59,401 nt of DNA, from positions 1 to 59,401 of IMG/VR virus record IMGVR_UViG_3300037529_000001. The stretch is one strand, 5' to 3'. The DNA is from a virus. Made by a program: the position numbers and the translations under genes. The notes beneath the pieces are model-generated. The model did no database searches and was not told the origin of the DNA. It saw only the letters and a program-made list of their open reading frames with translations. Of this stretch, positions 36,128 to 43,507 are shown piece after piece. Each line of letters begins with the position of its first letter. Within the stretch, counting starts at the first letter, position 1.

Positions 36128-36337
36128 TCACATCACACAATCATTGTCATTATCATTTCTTTTGATGCTACCGTACACGGGTTTTTCATTATTGAATACA
36201 GTGATAGAGCGTACATTTCTGATGTGGTCAGGCGTTCGATACTCTGCTTCAGCGCCACTGGCTGTTAGATCATTAATAGTGAAAATGTCACCATTAGTGA
36301 ATTCAATCACTACAGAATAACTCATATCTGTATTCAT
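36128..36337 (-). CDS. Hypothetical protein (69 aa)
   Basis: 69 residues from ATG 36337, just after the preceding stop. SYSVVIEFTNGDIFTINDLTASGAEAEYR and NVRSITVFNNEKPVYG give a small beta-rich fold. The longer upstream frame is out of phase with the real upstream gene and is rejected. No family recognised. Confidence 0.5.
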   Translation of the reverse strand: MNTDMSYSVVIEFTNGDIFTINDLTASGAEAEYRTPDHIRNVRSITVFNNEKPVYGSIKRNDNDNDCVM

Positions 36338-36341
36338 ATCA

Positions 36342-36596
36342 TCACTCGATGCAGTCGTTATCAGTACATAGGGAGATGAGAAGAGTATTCGATCCAGATG
36401 ATGCGTTAGAGAACACATCACCAGAATACTCATCAAAGTATGTGTCGATCCAGTCGTCACAACAAGGTGTCTTAGAGTATGTAAAGCACTCTTCACAGAA
36501 TGATGAGTACACACCATTACGGAAGCGTCCGTAATCTTCTTGACAACACAAACAATAAATGGGTTTCTGCATGAGGGACATTACGTCTGTGTTCAT
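36342..36596 (-). CDS. Small Cys-rich protein (84 aa)
   Basis: 84 residues with CLCC, FCEEC and CCDDWIDTYFDEYSGDVFS, the same order as in the 35592-36125 product (CACC, FCDTC, CCAAYIDEY). A promoter-unit copy lies directly upstream (36658-36685), so this is the first gene of the 36.6-35.0 kb operon. Probably zinc-binding; function unknown. Confidence 0.55.
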   Translation of the reverse strand: MNTDVMSLMQKPIYCLCCQEDYGRFRNGVYSSFCEECFTYSKTPCCDDWIDTYFDEYSGDVFSNASSGSNTLLISLCTDNDCIE

Positions 36597-36657
36597 CGTT
36601 CCATCCAGATCATGGCTGTTGGCCTAGCACTTGGACTGTAGCTCGGGTGCTATGTCA

Positions 36658-36700
36658 ATTTTAACAAGATCAAGAGGAAAGGTGCGATCTTGATGAAAGT
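36658..36700 (-). promoter_or_regulatory. Promoter unit P6
   Basis: On the minus strand: CATCAAGATCGCACCT, 16 bases, TAAAAT (36663-36658), then TGACAT. It matches the other copies of the phage promoter family and fires toward 36596. Confidence 0.65.
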
Positions 36701-37445
36701 TCGTTTTGTACCAAATGTTCTAGAGGTGATAGAGACGAAAATTTTTTCAGGAGATAGGATATCGAAATCACTTTGGGCAAAAATTTTTCAGAAGGCCTAT
36801 CTTACCATTCCAGTGTGGATCTTGCGGAGGAGCAGATATATCCCACTCACAAGATCAACGATCTTCATTAAATGAGATCTTACTTAATTGCATTAATGGC
36901 TTTGATCTTCCATTCTTCATTCACATCATTTGATCTTGCACATATGTATGCCATTCACCATTGTCTGCCGTCCCTTTACACCGTACTCCATTGCATTCTT
37001 TTTGCACTCCATTCACATTGCATCTGCTCTCGCTGGATGCGTGCTGATCTTGACCCAGATGGAGTCGATCTTGATGCGCATTGATCTTGGCTGGGTTGAT
37101 CTTGAGTGTTAAGATCAACGATCTTGCCACTGTCTAATTAGTTGATCTTGCACTGGATGCTGATCTTGCATTTGAGTTGATCTTGATCTTGGGCAGTTGA
37201 TCTTGTGCAATTGATCTTCTCACTGGGCAAGATCATCTTCTCCCAAGATCAACACGGGCAAGATCGCTTCAGAAAATGATCTTGTGATGTTTGATCATCC
37301 AGAAAAAGAGTGGATGGATGCCGGTCTGGAAAATGGGTTCTCTGAGATCATCCCTCGTCCTCTTTCAAAAGTCATCCTATAGTTAACAATAGAGATGAAG
37401 TTGATCTTCTAGAAAATGATCTGAGGGTATTGTTCGAGGTAGATG
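36660..37445. repeat. Array of about twenty GATCTTG / CAAGATC repeats
   Basis: The 1.08-kb gap between the Cys-rich gene and the terminase small subunit contains no convincing gene. Instead GATCTTG or its complement occurs about twenty times, densest from 36.90 to 37.27 kb, mostly as TTGATCTTG in one orientation with tandem forms (GATCTTGATCTTG) and several facing pairs (AAGATCAACGATCTT). The same heptamer is the core of the promoter units. Its right end (37.33-37.45 kb) also aligns with the distal part of a promoter unit (TCTGAGATCATCCCT, CCTATAGTT, GTTGATCTTCT). It is a candidate origin, packaging or operator array. Confidence 0.8.
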
Positions 37446-37584
37446 GGTTACGAAAGTGATCTCCTGTTGTGGAAACACACGCGGCATTTTGGATCTTCAT
37501 CTCTCAGAGCCACGCAATTTCTATATTGTCTCCCCATTCGTCTCCCTCTCTTCCACTTCTCCCTCCCTCTCATTTTTATGTGAC

Positions 37585-37621
37585 AAAAAAGTGGAAATGG
37601 TCCATTTTTCACCATTTCCAC
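37585..37621 (-). terminator. Terminator after the terminase small subunit
   Basis: GTGGAAATGG pairs perfectly with CCATTTCCAC (37591-37600 with 37612-37621); the minus-strand transcript then runs into TTTTTT. It lies 60 bases past the terS stop. Confidence 0.85.
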
Positions 37622-37679
37622 CCCTGAGAGTGCTTTTAAAAAAAAATGAGTTGTGATTTTCGAGAAAAATGATGATTTT

Positions 37680-38540
37680 CTACGTGTTGTGCGTTTTTGA
37701 CTCAATTTCCTGGAAATTCCTCGCAACCTTCGTCAAAAGCTCATATTGTGCATTTTCATCCAGATTCATCTCTATTGCAGCTCTTTGAACCGATGAATGC
37801 AGAATTTGCGCTTGGTCTTCCATCATGCTCACCATTCGCTCTGCAATTCCCGCATCAATGGCCATTTTGCTCACTTGTGCAAGTCGTTTCCCCCTTTCCT
37901 CCAAAAGTGTCATCCAATAAAATGAAACACCATCCGGAAGCAGATCCTCATCTGTTTGTGTGATTTCGCCCACCTTTTGGGTGAGCCATGCAACTTGCCC
38001 CGCCAAAAGCCGGATTTGTCCCAGCAATGCATCCCATGGAGTTACATTAAGTGCCAATGCCATTGCATGCATGAAAACCCACCCTGCTTCTGCTCTTCCA
38101 TTCCTTTTTGCTCCCCCATGCGCGACGCATCTCCCAATTCCCACGTGATCTGTTTTGCGTCCCGCTTCATTCAAACATTGTTGCCCTGCATACCGTCCAT
38201 TGGTAATGATCGCGGGACATTTGAACTTCTTACCGTCAAAAAATGGATCATCCCATGACCAAACACCCGTATTATCCAGAACAAGTGTTGGCATCCACTT
38301 TTCAGGACCTGGGATTTCCTGCCGTATGAGATGGATGTGCTCTAGATTCCCATCTACCGCACTTTTTAGCTTTTCGGGCCCGGAACTACCCAGATCACTG
38401 TGATCTTGTTCTGCGGAGGATGAGATAACCTCTTGTTGGTCTTCCCATTCATCAAAAATTCGTGAAACATTGTTGAGTGCTTCCATTTGCACACGATCCA
38501 ATTCCTCAATGAACCGGTAATAATCGTGATCAAATGACAT
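37680..38540 (-). CDS. terS: Terminase small subunit (actinophage type)
   Basis: 286 residues. The middle has KCPAIITNGRYAGQQC and RCVAHGGAKRN with a GxGxC element (residues 105-145), the Cys/His zinc module typical of actinophage small terminases. The N-terminal 80 residues and the last 100 are helical (LLTKVARNFQEIE), consistent with oligomerisation around DNA. The gene lies 3.4 kb upstream of terL and is bounded by a terminator, so the two subunits are made from separate transcripts. The GATCTTG and GTAACC arrays on both sides could contain its recognition site. Confidence 0.75.
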   Translation of the reverse strand: MSFDHDYYRFIEELDRVQMEALNNVSRIFDEWEDQQEVISSSAEQDHSDLGSSGPEKLKSAVDGNLEHIHLIRQEIPGPEKWMPTLVLDNTGVWSWDDPFFDGKKFKCPAIITNGRYAGQQCLNEAGRKTDHVGIGRCVAHGGAKRNGRAEAGWVFMHAMALALNVTPWDALLGQIRLLAGQVAWLTQKVGEITQTDEDLLPDGVSFYWMTLLEERGKRLAQVSKMAIDAGIAERMVSMMEDQAQILHSSVQRAAIEMNLDENAQYELLTKVARNFQEIESKTHNT

Positions 38541-38619
38541 AAGATAATTATATCAGATAAGAATCCGTACGCGTTGAACAAAGCACTGACACATAATGAA
38601 ACAAAAAGCAGAGAAACAA

Positions 38620-39110
38620 TGTCAATTTGTACCAAATGTTCATCTGCTTGACATAGGTTCACGTCACAATGCCACAAGGCGCATTCAATTGGTACATATG
38701 CAATCAAATGGTACGTGAAATAGCCTGGGTTACGGTTACAGATGCCAACGGAAAACTTTTCAAAAATTTTTCGACGGCTGGACAAATCACCCCTACAAAG
38801 TCAAACTGGTACAAATTTTGAGTACTACTATCAAAATATTTTAGTTTCCGTTTCCATCTGTAACCCTGTAACCCGCGCTGGGTATAACAGTAAAATATTA
38901 GTTATTAGTAGTAGTAGACCGCTTAATTACCAATAAGTAACATGGGTTACACATGGGTTACAGATGACCGGTTGATGTGTAACCATCTGTAACCCTCGGG
39001 CAGCTATTCGACCAACAATTTATAGCTTTGTACCATTTCCCATCTGTAACCCAGGAAAACGTCATCTGTAACCTCTTGCATTGTCATCCGTAACCCGACT
39101 ATTCTGTACA
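38620..39110. repeat. GTAACC / CATCTGTAAC repeat array with GTACCAAAT elements
   Basis: The gap 38541-39458 has no clear gene. From 38.72 to 39.10 kb CATCTGTAACCC or GGGTTACAGATG occurs about nine times in both orientations, for instance near 38855, 38943-38970, 38990, 39040, 39065 and 39088 (as CATCCGTAACC). A second element, TTTGTACCAAATGTTC (38629), recurs at 36703 and degenerate TGGTACAAA copies fill 38.68-39.12 kb. Such iteron clusters are typical of phage origins or of operator regions. Confidence 0.75.
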
Positions 39111-39377
39111 AATTGCATTAGTGATCCACAACAAAATGATCTGGAATGAACGTGATATGTGAATGAGCACTCCTTTATGGCTCAAAAAGAGTGATAAGGA
39201 GAGTAAGATCGTGGATCTAGGGTTCTGAAAATCCCTCAGACATCCATAGAGCCATCGAAACAGCCTTAGAGTTGACAACTAAGCACTAGCTAGGGTACGA
39301 GACCTGACAAGAGTGCTAGGGTTGTTAAATGACGTCCTGAAGGCTGACATCCAAATGCCGATGCTGGAAACGACGAA

Positions 39378-39405
39378 AACGATCTTGCAGGTTCACAAGA
39401 TCGTT
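39378..39405. other. Hairpin containing the GATCTTG element
   Basis: AACGATCTTG pairs with CAAGATCGTT over an 8-base loop (10-bp stem). It may be a second terminator for the minus-strand operon or an operator; in the forward direction TCTT follows. Confidence 0.4.
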
Positions 39406-39418
39406 CTTCACACATAAT

Positions 39419-39452
39419 AAAAGATCCACAATCATAAGATCGTGGATCTTTT
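39419..39452 (-). terminator. Bidirectional-looking terminator of the 39.4-40.9 kb operon
   Basis: AAAAGATCCAC pairs with GTGGATCTTTT. It starts six bases past the stop of the 48-residue gene on the minus strand and ends in TTTTATTATG. Confidence 0.8.
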
Positions 39453-39458
39453 ATCTGT

Positions 39459-39605
39459 TCACTTACTACGAAGGTTCATAGATGTGACGCGTGCATCGGG
39501 ATAGTCACTTTTCATGATCATGTTGAGAATGGTCATGGTGGCTGCGTGATTGTGGTGTGGGAATGCGAATACATCGCCTTTATCAGTGGTCACGTGAACC
39601 CACAT
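39459..39605 (-). CDS. Small protein (48 aa)
   Basis: ATG 39605 follows AGGAGATACC, a strong ribosome site. The product starts MWVHVTTDKGDVFAFPHHNH and ends VTSMNLRSK. It is the last gene before a terminator and lies 9 bases past the preceding stop. No family is recognised. Confidence 0.6.
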   Translation of the reverse strand: MWVHVTTDKGDVFAFPHHNHAATMTILNMIMKSDYPDARVTSMNLRSK

Positions 39606-39613
39606 GGTATCTC

Positions 39614-40021
39614 CTAATTGTGATCGTTGTGATCGTTGAATTCCTGGATCTTGACCGTACAGGCGCTCTGGATGTTGATCATGAGAGTGCCATCCTGGTC
39701 TTGACGCCAGAGGTTCAGGTAAAGATCCATCCCAGATGGGACGTCGATCATGTTCCCATGATCATCCGTGTAGGAATACGCCTCGAGTCCCGCCAAGGCG
39801 TTGCAAGGCGTCGCGTCGCCGTCCTTCAAACCATCTGAGATGGGCGCAGACGCACTTTCTACGCCTTTGGGTAGATCGTTGCTAGAAGTGCTTTTGATCT
39901 CGTTAGAGATGACCTGAGTCAGCCAGAACGTGACGCTGAACGCAGTACCCCACACGATCGTGAAAATGATCATCGCGTTTCGGTTCTGGATCTTGATCTT
40001 TTCCATGATCTTGGTGTTCAT
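39614..40021 (-). CDS. Single-span membrane-anchored protein (135 aa)
   Basis: Start at ATG 40021 behind GGAGG; the longer frame upstream runs through a tRNA-like minihelix and is rejected. Residues 1-14 are basic, 15-33 (MIIFTIVWGTAFSVTFWLTQV) form a signal anchor, and the rest (100 residues) is a polar, probably extracellular domain ending IQEFNDHNDHN. A Cys pair (TPCNAL, QSACTV) may form a disulfide. It could modify the envelope or block superinfection, but this is only inferred from topology. Confidence 0.6.
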   Translation of the reverse strand: MNTKIMEKIKIQNRNAMIIFTIVWGTAFSVTFWLTQVISNEIKSTSSNDLPKGVESASAPISDGLKDGDATPCNALAGLEAYSYTDDHGNMIDVPSGMDLYLNLWRQDQDGTLMINIQSACTVKIQEFNDHNDHN

Positions 40022-40059
40022 GATCACCTCGGCCTCCTTATCGATTGTTAGGAATGAGT

Positions 40060-40099
40060 GCCCGTGATCGGAATCGAACCGATCAAAAACCATTCGGGC
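40060..40099 (-). ncRNA. tRNA-like minihelix 1 between genes
   Basis: Minus strand: GCCCG, then AATGGTTTTT, then T-arm GATCGG-TTCGATT-CCGATC, then A and CGGGC. The 5-bp acceptor-like stem and T-arm stack as in tRNA and the TGGT strand resembles the D-loop GG that docks on the T-loop; D-stem and anticodon arm are absent. It lies between the stop of the 71-residue gene and the Shine-Dalgarno of the next. Confidence 0.75.
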
Positions 40100-40107
40100 T
40101 GACGTTC

Positions 40108-40323
40108 TTAGCGGGCGATGTTGATTCGGTGAAGCTGAATGGTCGTGTTGTGCTTGTAGGCGATGATCGTCGCCTTCAGGTCGCCGTACGCCCATTCGGT
40201 AATACCGAAGTCGATCATCTTGCCGTTGATCTCGCGTGTCCACGCGTAAGAAATGTCAGAGAGCGTGGTCGACGTCCCACGGAGGAAAGCAACGGAAACA
40301 GCAGAGCGGGGGCCAATGTTCAT
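40108..40323 (-). CDS. Hypothetical protein (71 aa)
   Basis: ATG 40323 is preceded by AAAGGA at proper distance. The product (RSAVSVAFLRGTSTTLSDISYAWTREINGKMIDFGITEW) is mixed alpha/beta and basic. It lies between two tRNA-like minihelices in the 40.9-39.4 kb operon. No family recognised. Confidence 0.55.
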   Translation of the reverse strand: MNIGPRSAVSVAFLRGTSTTLSDISYAWTREINGKMIDFGITEWAYGDLKATIIAYKHNTTIQLHRINIAR

Positions 40324-40357
40324 GATCATTCCTTTGTTCGTGTTTGGTATTTGGAGC

Positions 40358-40404
40358 GTCTAGAAGAGGAATCGAACCTCAACAAATGACCACCAGGTCT
40401 AGAC
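40358..40404 (-). ncRNA. tRNA-like minihelix 2 between genes
   Basis: Minus strand: GTCTAGA ... TCTAGAC form a perfect 7-bp acceptor stem, the normal tRNA length; the T-arm GAGG-TTCGATT-CCTC follows CCTGGTGGTCATTTGT, again with TGGT. No D-stem or anticodon arm. It lies after a hairpin (40410-40430) and before the next gene's AAAGGA. Confidence 0.75.
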
Positions 40405-40409
40405 TATGA

Positions 40410-40430
40410 AGGGCGGTTATTCGCCGCCCT
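40410..40430 (-). other. Hairpin after the 168-residue gene
   Basis: AGGGCGG pairs with CCGCCCT over seven bases. No U-tract follows, so it may pause polymerase or protect the mRNA 3' end next to minihelix 2. Confidence 0.5.
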
Positions 40431-40437
40431 ATGGATG

Positions 40438-40944
40438 CTACGAGGCGTCGATCAAAATGGCAGATACGAGCTGCAAGTGCAATTGGACTCGCTCGTTGCG
40501 CCGATCCATCATGGCACCGTATCGCTTGGAGTAATCGATGCGCCACGCGATACGCTCATCGCGGGACATGTGCTGCCTGAAGTGATGAATGTAGTTGATC
40601 AGCTCACGATCCATCATCTCCATGTGCGAATCGTGCTCCGGGTACGTCTCGTCGATCGTGGGAACGATGTCGCTCGTGTCGACGTCAGCCTGCACGTCCT
40701 CGATCTCTTCGATGACGTCGTCAATCGTGTGAACGCGAGACGACTCAACGACGATGCCAGTCGTGGTCTGGATCACAACATTGAGGAACGCGAGGTCAGT
40801 GCCTTCGATGTTCTTGATCGTGTAGTCAACGATCTGGCCCACGTGACGGAGAAGATCGCGGGTCTTGGCGGAACCCGTCACCACCATGACGTAGTCGCCC
40901 TTGCGCGTGTCGTTGACGTCGACCTTGGTGAATTGGGTGGTCAT
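40438..40944 (-). CDS. Hypothetical protein (168 aa), first gene of P3 operon
   Basis: ATG 40944 follows AGGAGCC, and promoter P3 lies 40 bases upstream. The N-terminal TKVDVNDTRKGDYVMVVTGSAKTRDLL and VGQIVDYTIKNIEG segment looks like a small beta-barrel; the rest is acidic and helical (DVIEEIEDVQADVDTSD) with a basic C-terminal helix (SRDERIAWRIDYSKRYGAMM). Codon use is GC-richer than average here. No known family. Confidence 0.6.
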   Translation of the reverse strand: MTTQFTKVDVNDTRKGDYVMVVTGSAKTRDLLRHVGQIVDYTIKNIEGTDLAFLNVVIQTTTGIVVESSRVHTIDDVIEEIEDVQADVDTSDIVPTIDETYPEHDSHMEMMDRELINYIHHFRQHMSRDERIAWRIDYSKRYGAMMDRRNERVQLHLQLVSAILIDAS

Positions 40945-40980
40945 CGTTGGCTCCTTGTTCGTTGGTCGTTGGCGGGCTAG

Positions 40981-41030
40981 GTCAATCGTATCCTCATAGA
41001 AGAGACAATGTGCGATCTTCAAGAAATAAA
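40981..41030 (-). promoter_or_regulatory. Promoter unit P3
   Basis: Minus strand: CTTGAAGATCGCACAT, 17 bases, TACGAT (40990-40985), then TGAC. Same architecture as the P1 and P2 copies, here without the A6 block upstream. Confidence 0.65.
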
Positions 41031-41052
41031 TTTTGTAACGGTTGTGCAACAA

Positions 41053-41685
41053 AGTTTGATCTTAGGATGCCAGCACGAACCCGCACGTGAAAATATTGCA
41101 CATGCAAGTGTATGAGTTGATCTTGCACAACCAATTGATGCGCGCGGTGCGCGTGCGTGCGCGCGCGATATACCACATCAAGAAGATCAAGTCAAACACG
41201 TCTAAGATCAAAAATCACACCTCATCTACCAGGCACAACACGCTCAAACCCTCTTCAAGAAGATCAAAAACCCATGTGCTTAGTCGTCTACGGGATGTGT
41301 GAAAATAGCCCACGAGTAAGTGTTGTGCCTGGTCAGAGCGATGAGTTTTGTGATCAAAACGAGCTAGTCGATCTTTAAAGCATGCCAGTACGGATGATAA
41401 CATTTATGTAACAAAAGTTGATCTTGTACTAGGTCAAGATCTTTTTCATTGCATTATATTGTGTCACTTGAAGATCATTTTCATCATTCTTTACACTCAA
41501 GATCAATTCATTATGATAAATGAGCAAGATCATTGAAGAATGATGTTGATCTTCATATGTTATGTGAACATCATTGATCTTGATAATGAGATGACATACT
41601 CTCACTCATTTGCCCACGAGGTGGCGCACCCACATGCGTATGCATCATATATACATATGTACACACATAAGTGATGTGAATGATA
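41053..41685. other. Gene-poor gap with GATCTTG copies and a long inverted repeat
   Basis: No convincing gene is found. It holds CCAGGCACAACAC (41229-41241) and its complement GTGTTGTGCCTGG (41320-41332); the first copy and its neighbours (CTCATCTACCAGGCACAA, AAGAAGATCAA) align with the distal half of promoter unit P5. Several GATCTTG or CAAGATC sites and a GCGCGCG stretch (41140-41165) are present. Confidence 0.6.
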
Positions 41686-41988
41686 TCATTCGGGCATTGT
41701 GTTCATTTCAAGAACAAAATCCTTAAAGTGAACAAATGGCTTCATATAATCAACACTCTCGCAACATAGAACATTGAAAACATTCTCTATAAATGTCAAC
41801 ACAAATGCAATGTCAATGCTTGCAAAGAGAACATGATTATTGAAAACATTTGATTGTTTAATGTGCATGCTACACACATATGATGTTTTTCCATTATCAT
41901 TCTGTAGTGTTTCATAAATATGCAATGCGCATTTTTCAGCATAATTAAAATACAATGATGTATTATGTTTTGCATTTTCGAATTGCAT
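41686..41988 (-). CDS. Hypothetical protein (100 aa)
   Basis: ATG 41988 follows AAAGGACAACA. The product starts MQFENAKHNTSLYFNYAEKC and has a helical, hydrophobic C-terminal half (IAFVLTFIENVFNVLCCESVDYMKPF). Its order of short beta part and helix is loosely like the products at 42291-42602 and 43548-43841, perhaps distant paralogs. Function unknown. Confidence 0.5.
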   Translation of the reverse strand: MQFENAKHNTSLYFNYAEKCALHIYETLQNDNGKTSYVCSMHIKQSNVFNNHVLFASIDIAFVLTFIENVFNVLCCESVDYMKPFVHFKDFVLEMNTMPE

Positions 41989-42090
41989 TGTTGTCCTTTG
42001 CGTATACACACACTTCAAAAAATCACACATGAGTTTTTTGAAAAAATGTGATTCTTCAACGTGTTTTCAGAAAATATCGTATCAACACAT

Positions 42091-42124
42091 AAAAGTAGCA
42101 CCACCTAAAGGCGGCGCTACTTTT
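42091..42124. terminator. Bidirectional terminator
   Basis: AAAAGTAGC pairs with GCTACTTTT as the outer stem, with CC-GG pairs inside and a TAAA loop. It lies just past the stop of the 53-residue membrane protein gene on the minus strand. Confidence 0.8.
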
Positions 42125-42136
42125 AAGAAAGTGCGA

Positions 42137-42298
42137 TTAATTGAACAGTTTGATCAGTCCAAATGTCAGAAGACTGAACATTAGGACAGCACATCCGACC
42201 ATTCCGACAGCGGTAACACCACAACCTTTGTATCGTTCAGGATCTGGCGCGGGAGGAGGTGCTTTATGGACAACTGTTTCATCAGTCCATTCATGCAA
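42137..42298 (-). CDS. Small membrane protein (53 aa), TTG start
   Basis: The frame with TTG 42298 overlaps the preceding TGA and follows AGGAG. EWTDETVVHKAPPPAPDPERYK is a Pro-rich polar head, followed by a hydrophobic segment (CGVTAVGMVGCAVLMFSLL) and LIKLFN. A lone span with a cytoplasmic Pro-rich head resembles the 59-residue protein at 274-453 (KKGCGFT plus span). No ATG is available, so the start is uncertain. Confidence 0.5.
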   Translation of the reverse strand: MHEWTDETVVHKAPPPAPDPERYKGCGVTAVGMVGCAVLMFSLLTFGLIKLFN

Positions 42299-42602
42299 TG
42301 TTCTCAAACTCCTCATACCATTTAGGATTCATCGTCCACGCACCATCGGTATTGCGCGAAGCAATGATAATATCAGTGTGACGATCACGCATTTCAACAT
42401 TATCGACGATGACAAAGTCAAGACTGAGATTGACTTCGAGAACGTTCATGCACTCAACCATGGTCTTGAGCATCTCAATGCTGTGATCTTTAGGGCTGAC
42501 AAATGCAGTGTCACGGTCAGCATTTTCACAGGAATAAAAACCACTACGCATACTGTTGATGAAATGGTCATTATCAGTAAGTTCAACATCGTTACTGCTC
42601 AT
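42291..42602 (-). CDS. Hypothetical protein (103 aa)
   Basis: ATG 42602 lies behind GGAG inside the end of the preceding gene. The product is acidic, with SNDVELTDNDHFINSMRSGFY, then HSIEMLKTMVECMNVLEVNLSLDFVIVDNVEMRDR. No family recognised; possible distant relation to other small products of this region. Confidence 0.55.
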   Translation of the reverse strand: MSSNDVELTDNDHFINSMRSGFYSCENADRDTAFVSPKDHSIEMLKTMVECMNVLEVNLSLDFVIVDNVEMRDRHTDIIIASRNTDGAWTMNPKWYEEFENIA

Positions 42603-42885
42603 AACCATACTCCACTTCGTGTCGCTTGCACATTGGGAAATTATATTCATCCATAACCCAATGCACACCTTCTTGCATTGTGTTCTTGTCGATGGGTCGC
42701 TGGCACATGATCTGAGAGCAGAATGCTTTCTGATCAGGAACGCCACTCCAAAGATAACGCTCGTGGAGGGTAGTTCCATCATCTAGAACGTACCACGTGT
42801 GACCTTTATTGGTTCGAATGCCAAGAACAGTCACCTCTTCATTCAATCCAGTGGTACGGATCTTTTGTCCTACAGCAAATTTTGC
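42592..42885 (-). CDS. Hypothetical protein (97 aa), GTG start
   Basis: GTG 42885 follows GGAGG; the longer frame upstream passes through minihelix 3 and is rejected. The N-terminal VAKFAVGQKIRTTGLNEEVTVLGIRTNKGHTWYVLDDGTTLHERYL is an SH3-like small barrel, and a C-terminal CSQIMCQRP ... FPMCKRHE Cys pattern suggests metal binding. Function unknown. Confidence 0.55.
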   Translation of the reverse strand, partial: AKFAVGQKIRTTGLNEEVTVLGIRTNKGHTWYVLDDGTTLHERYLWSGVPDQKAFCSQIMCQRPIDKNTMQEGVHWVMDEYNFPMCKRHEVEYGYEQ

Positions 42886-42915
42886 CACATTGCCTCCATT
42901 TTTGAATGGATTTGT

Positions 42916-42957
42916 GCCCGGTAAAGGAATCGAACCTTTACCAAGTACCATACGGGC
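42916..42957 (-). ncRNA. tRNA-like minihelix 3 between genes
   Basis: Minus strand: GCCCG, TATGGTACTTG, then T-arm GTAAAGG-TTCGATT-CCTTTAC and CGGGC. The stop TAG of the preceding gene shares its last base with the first base of the element, and the next gene's GGAGG lies 25 bases downstream. No D-stem or anticodon arm. Confidence 0.75.
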
Positions 42958-43136
42958 TAGTAGTTCTCGTTCTTCAGATCACGTCTGAAGCGTCCAACTT
43001 CACGCGCTCGCTGCTGGCTGCGAACCTGCTTACGCCTACGTCCGTGTCGTCCGATGAATTCGTGCGGCTGGCAGCACCATTTCGGACAAGCCGACTGATA
43101 GTGCGCGTCACCCATCATACGAGCTTTGGTGCTCAT
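42957..43136 (-). CDS. Small basic zinc-binding-like protein (59 aa)
   Basis: ATG 43136 follows GGAAGGTG. SACPKWCCQPHEF gives C, CC and H residues and the C-terminal half is very basic (GRHGRRRKQVRSQQRAREVGRFRRD), suggesting nucleic-acid binding. The stop directly abuts minihelix 3. Confidence 0.55.
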   Translation of the reverse strand: MSTKARMMGDAHYQSACPKWCCQPHEFIGRHGRRRKQVRSQQRAREVGRFRRDLKNENY

Positions 43137-43213
43137 AATCATCACCTTCCGCAATTAATTGAATGACACCGGGAAGAAGATCGATGATTTTGTAATGAGA
43201 TTACGATCGATAC

Positions 43214-43480
43214 CTAATATTTCACAACTTTCCACATCCCACCGTTTACAGAGGTGATAGAACCTTTGTAAGTGTGGATGTGCGCAATGCGATTACCGTG
43301 CTCGTCGATCTCAATTTCCAGTTCAGGCGTGGACTGGTTGTAACCGGATCGGTCGAGAAACCGAATCTTGTTCAACACCTCAGCGAGAACGCTCATCCAC
43401 GCGCACACTGTGGCATTGTTGTGCGTGATTTCGCATTCACCCGGATTGACCGTTTCCGGCATCTTAGGCAACTCAGACAT
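43214..43480 (-). CDS. Hypothetical protein (88 aa)
   Basis: ATG 43480 is preceded by GAGAGGAA and follows minihelix 4. The acidic product (ELPKMPETVNPGECEITHNN ... MSVLAEVLNKIRFLDRSGY ... HIHTYKGSITSVNGGMWKVVKY) has no recognised family; a second half with beta strands is evident. Confidence 0.55.
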   Translation of the reverse strand: MSELPKMPETVNPGECEITHNNATVCAWMSVLAEVLNKIRFLDRSGYNQSTPELEIEIDEHGNRIAHIHTYKGSITSVNGGMWKVVKY

Positions 43481-43507
43481 GGCATTTCCTCTCTGAAGTT
43501 TTATCGT

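Noticed and set aside
36660-37445. CRISPR array
   Set aside because: Repeats are 7-9 bases in both orientations with irregular spacing and no spacer-repeat periodicity.
37448-37726. Minus-strand frame of 92 codons
   Set aside because: It runs through the strong terS terminator and into terS itself, and its basic low-complexity product lacks a ribosome site.
39200-39460. Small RNA with TTGACA-17 bp-box promoter
   Set aside because: The -10 candidate (TACGAG) is weak and no second line of evidence exists beyond two hairpins.
40435-40980. Plus-strand frame of 181 codons
   Set aside because: Shadow of the GC-richer 40438-40944 minus-strand gene, which has promoter P3 and AGGAG.
42141-42656. 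Plus-strand frame of 171 codons
   Set aside because: Antisense to three well-supported minus-strand genes with ribosome sites and coupled stops; shadow frame.
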